Under the pieces are notes generated by a model. That model was not told the origin of the DNA. It made no database searches and worked only from the letters and a program-made list of their open reading frames with translations. Shown one piece after another: positions 61,101-64,000 of a stretch of DNA of 64,000 nucleotides. Source of the DNA: Citrus sinensis (taxonomy: Eukaryota; Streptophyta; Magnoliopsida; Sapindales; Rutaceae); contig NC_068563.1 in NCBI RefSeq assembly GCF_022201045.2, positions 28,679,001-28,743,000 of the forward strand. The letters are read 5' to 3'. Both the position numbers and the translations under genes were made by a program. Positions within the stretch are counted from its first letter, which is position 1. Each line of letters starts with the position of its first letter.

Positions 61101-63054
61101 GAATGGATCAATCTCCTATTAGTTTAAAGGGGTGCCATGCTAATAACTCTACTCTCTCCCAGTTTTAATGAAACCCTTGCTTGCATCTTTTGAAGAAATA
61201 AAATTTTATGTTTAGTAACACCAATTGATTCTTTCAAATGTGCTTCGATGTAATTAAACTGATAAGTATTCTTCTAATGAACAACATTCATATCTCATGT
61301 CTTGTAAGATTCATTTATTAAATGAGAAAATATAACATATTGTAAAATTTTCATCTAATGAATGATTAACACCTCCTTAAAATATCTAATATATTTGTTT
61401 ATTTAATTCAATTCGATTCAAATTAAATAAGTTTGGATTTGAAAAGATTGTTTTGTTAAGTAAATTTGATTCAATTCGTTAAGTAAACAAATTGAATATG
61501 GGCTTGAGGTCGTTAATTTGTTTATTCGTTTATAATTCGTTTGTATTTTATATGATGTTAATTTTTTTATTTTCCTTTTTTTCCCGTTTTGCTTGATTCT
61601 TGTTTATTAATTATTATTTTTGTATATTCAATTGATGTGTTATTAATTAAACATAAACGATTAAACAAATTATAAACGAATCCAAATTGGATTCAATTTG
61701 TTTAATCTTGTACAAATTAAATGATATATTTGTTTAATAGATGAATCGAATTTCAATCCATCGAATTTTGATCCAATTTGTTTATTCGTTTCGCTACCCT
61801 CAATTAAAGATTAGCCGAAGTTAAATTAGATTAATTGTAGATTAGTTATGTACTGCATTGATTAAGAAATGTGTATAAATAGGGTGACAACTGTTCATTT
61901 CATAAAATACTGAAAGTTCAGAACATTACAAACATTTTCTCTCGATGTCTCAGCTGCCAAACAGCAGCTCTGTTCCAACTTCGAAGTCTTTTCCACATGC
62001 ATTGACACAGAGATGGGGCTTTCCTATAGCAGCAATTATGGTGCGTTTGGAGTATTATTCAGTAAAATATTAATTACTATTACTTGAAAAATATGTTGAT
62101 ATAATTTTTTATTTATATTATAAATAAATTATTATATATTTAATAATTTTATTAAAATTATTATTGAAATTTTATATTTATTATACATTATTAATTTATA
62201 TTTTATAATTATAATTTTTTTTTTCATAAGAGTACTCTAATCCCAAGGAGAGCGCCGAAACGGAAAAAGTGTACTGTATACAAAGCAAACCTTTCACGTG
62301 AAAGGCACTGCAAAATAATGAAACAAAAAAAGAAAAGGTCGGGGAATTTTTCGAGAAAACAAGCTAAAGAGAGATTGGATTATTATTTGATCTTTACAGA
62401 TTTGCACGGCATTTGCATCGCTCGCTGTTTTTGGCCCTCTCTTATCTGTAACTCTGCATTTCTCCTGTCACCCCTCTCTTTTCCCTACCGATGTAAATTT
62501 AAATAATTACACTACAATATCATTCAAATTACTGTTCCGTTTTCGGCCCCAATACTGACATATTTTTTTTCAAAGCCACTAAAATGGAAATGGTTTGCTC
62601 CCGTTAATTTAAAATTCGACTTTTGGCCTCTCCACTTTTTCAAATTCCATTTCCATCTTATAAAGTCTAGAATCTATTAGAACTTTAGATGCATAAATTC
62701 ATGTTAGGACTTTAAATACATAAATTTATGGAGACTAGTTTTAAAATATACTCACACTAATAATAATGAAGAAAAATAATTTCTATTTTACTTTTTCATG
62801 AAAAAAGAAAATATACCACACATCAAACTCATTACATTCCCATTCCAAATTGAATTGGAACTTACAAAACACACCACAACGTACAGACTGATGACACCCA
62901 ACATGACACAAGCTCACATTGATCATTTTTAATTTCTCTTTTTAGTTACGAGATTAATTAAAAAGCAAGATACTGCTAATTGACGAAAACAAACACAACA
63001 ATCCTAAGCACTGTGAAGCTTGATGCTCCAGCTTATTATTATTCTCATGCTTCT
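58197..63054. other. Long intergenic region with retroelement and MITE debris
   Basis: No gene was recognised in this stretch of nearly 5 kb. Items seen: a segment at about 58920-59222 that ends 'aatgaaagacataacttccc' and a poly-A run, like the 3' end of a plus-strand LINE or processed transcript; an inverted repeat at 60103-60228; and, at about 62042-62257, an AT-rich segment with loosely matching inverted ends (gcgtttggagtatt / inverse of aatcccaaggagagcgc) that may be another MITE. Confidence 0.4.
60103..60228. repeat. Purine/pyrimidine inverted repeat
   Basis: AGAGAAGCATGAAAGAAAGA-CGAGAGA on the left matches the inverse of TCTCTCATCTTTCTCTCGTG-CTTCTCT on the right at about 24 of 27 positions. 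The intervening DNA is also purine-rich, so it can form a stem with a loop of about 70 bases. Confidence 0.6.
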
Positions 63055-63801
63055 CTAGTGACAGAAAATAACTTTTAGCTCACGTGGCGAGGAGCAGTCA
63101 TGCATGAGCGAAGGGCTGTCATGGGCATAAGTCATCGTGGCTGGACAAGCGTGCTTGAAGAACTCCGAAAAGCTCGAAGCCCGGCATGTCTGCGGACTGT
63201 TGTAATGGTTCCTACAACACAGCTCGTCCGTACCAAACGCCTCACACCCACTCTTACATGCCACCACGCGGCCGTGACCCGGCGGTGACCTCACCTGCAG
63301 GTTCTGAGGACACGTGGCTAGCAGGTCAGCGCGACAACCCACTACCGGACAGACGCCCTTGCCCTCGTGCGGGGTGACAGTCATGGGGACGTTGAAGCCG
63401 TCGACTAGAGAGACGCCGTAGGAGGAGAGGTCGTTGTGGCCGTGGTGGAGGCTGAACTGGGCCAGGGTGGCTGGAGTCGCCCCGCCGAGTCCGTTGCATT
63501 CCAAGCGGTGGCCGCAGTCGCCCGTGACGCAGGAGAATTTGCCGTGGGCGTAGGTGCAGCCGGTTCTGGCCCAGATCCGGCCCGACCAGTGCTGGGCCGG
63601 AGCGGGGAAGGAGCGGTGGGTGAGGCTATGGAGATAGAAGCCGCCACGTTCGAGGACTGGGTGGCCGGCGTTGGGCTGGATGGCCGGCCAGACGGGGAAG
63701 GGGCAGTTGTTGACTAGGGTCAGTATGAAGCTTGCTTTGGCGTAGGAGCTGAGGAGAAGAAGGATAGTTGCTGAAATGAAAATGGGCGAAGTTGAGGCCA
63801 T
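63055..63801 (-). CDS. Thaumatin-like protein (PR-5 family)
   Basis: Intronless, 248 residues, starting at the ATG at 63801 (MASTSPIFISATILLLLSSY); an upstream in-frame TTG is rejected as a start. Residues 1 to about 23 form a signal peptide ending AKA, so the protein is secreted. The mature part has the thaumatin start FILTLVNNCPFPVWPAIQPN, the core WSGRIWARTGC and the family signature GKFSCVTGDCGHRLEC, and I count all 16 cysteines of the eight conserved disulfides, the last in the C-terminal VIFCH. Length and cysteine count fit an apoplastic large-type thaumatin-like protein, without the basic C-terminal extension of vacuolar osmotins. Members bind glucans or act in defence and ripening. 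Its specific role is not shown by sequence. The coding region is much more GC-rich than its surroundings. Confidence 0.95.
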   Translation of the reverse strand: MASTSPIFISATILLLLSSYAKASFILTLVNNCPFPVWPAIQPNAGHPVLERGGFYLHSLTHRSFPAPAQHWSGRIWARTGCTYAHGKFSCVTGDCGHRLECNGLGGATPATLAQFSLHHGHNDLSSYGVSLVDGFNVPMTVTPHEGKGVCPVVGCRADLLATCPQNLQVRSPPGHGRVVACKSGCEAFGTDELCCRNHYNSPQTCRASSFSEFFKHACPATMTYAHDSPSLMHDCSSPRELKVIFCH

Positions 63802-63871
63802 TTTCGTTTTAAGAAAAACTAAAAACAACAAAAACAGGTGTTGTGAGAAGAGGAGTAGCGTTTCCCTTCTA

Positions 63872-63878
63872 CTTATAG
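63872..63878 (-). promoter_or_regulatory. TATA-like box of the thaumatin-like gene
   Basis: CTATAAG on the minus strand, about 75 bases upstream of the start codon, with a leader of about 40-50 A-rich bases. Confidence 0.5.
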
Positions 63879-64000
63879 GGAAGTGAGGAAGTATGGGTAC
63901 GTTGTTTTCGTTTTTCTGCAGCGCATTTGATTTTCTAGGGGCTGAAATTACTCAATTACCACCCTTTTTTTTTTTAAACATTTGAAAAATGCTGTTTCTT
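63879..64000. other. Upstream flank of the thaumatin-like gene
   Basis: No further feature was recognised before the window ends. Confidence 0.4.

Noticed and set aside
63405-63717. Open frames on both strands over the thaumatin-like gene
   Set aside because: GC-rich coding DNA gives long shadow frames. Only the minus-strand 248-residue frame shows the family's cysteines and signature.

Overview
This is nuclear DNA from a flowering plant, almost certainly a eudicot. The genes have short exons separated by AT-rich introns with GT..AG borders. The gene families are plant ones (DUF247, UDP-glucuronate decarboxylase, plant FUSC-type membrane protein, QWRF relic, thaumatin-like PR-5), and the intergenic DNA is AT-rich and full of TIR transposons. 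Gene content and codon style would fit a rosid such as Citrus, but the species is a guess from memory, not a search result.

Layout. 0-8 kb: the cut end of a probable hAT element, a histone H4 gene (minus) with an octamer promoter, a SINE with a duplicated body, two MITEs with long inverted repeats, and an intronless DUF247 gene (plus). 8-12.7 kb: a complete 12-exon cytosolic UDP-xylose synthase gene (minus). 13.83-25.82 kb: one element of about 12 kb with 37-bp inverted termini and an 8/9 target duplication (MULE-like). It holds a 159-bp tandem array, older large duplications, a 51-bp hairpin array, a promoter-like segment on the minus strand, and a PIF/Harbinger-like element that itself contains an Emigrant/pogo-like element. 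26-37 kb: tRNA-His(GUG), a broken FUSC-family gene disrupted by a SINE, a hAT MITE, tRNA-Ser(AGA), and the intact tandem FUSC paralogue (both FUSC copies minus). 40-46 kb: a hAT MITE with a perfect 8-bp target duplication and a 6-exon SEC14/CRAL-TRIO gene (minus). 48-49.8 kb: a 5'-truncated LINE with a perfect 17-bp target duplication, a relic exon of a glyoxalase-fold gene, and a C-terminally shortened paralogue. 50.3-52.65 kb: a Pack-type TIR element carrying a decayed QWRF gene fragment. 53.5-56.8 kb: a 6-exon UBC7/UBE2G2-class ubiquitin-conjugating enzyme gene (minus). 57.3-58.2 kb: a MULE-type MITE with a recent internal duplication. 63-63.8 kb: a thaumatin-like protein gene (minus).

The genes do not form a pathway. 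They are independent plant transcription units: chromatin, cell-wall sugar supply, membrane transport, lipid transfer, ER-associated protein turnover and defence. Tandem duplication followed by decay happened twice (FUSC pair, glyoxalase pair). The least ordinary object is the 12-kb composite element at 13.8-25.8 kb. Exon borders were read by eye from splice sites and reading-frame continuity; element borders come from paired termini and target duplications. No database search was run.
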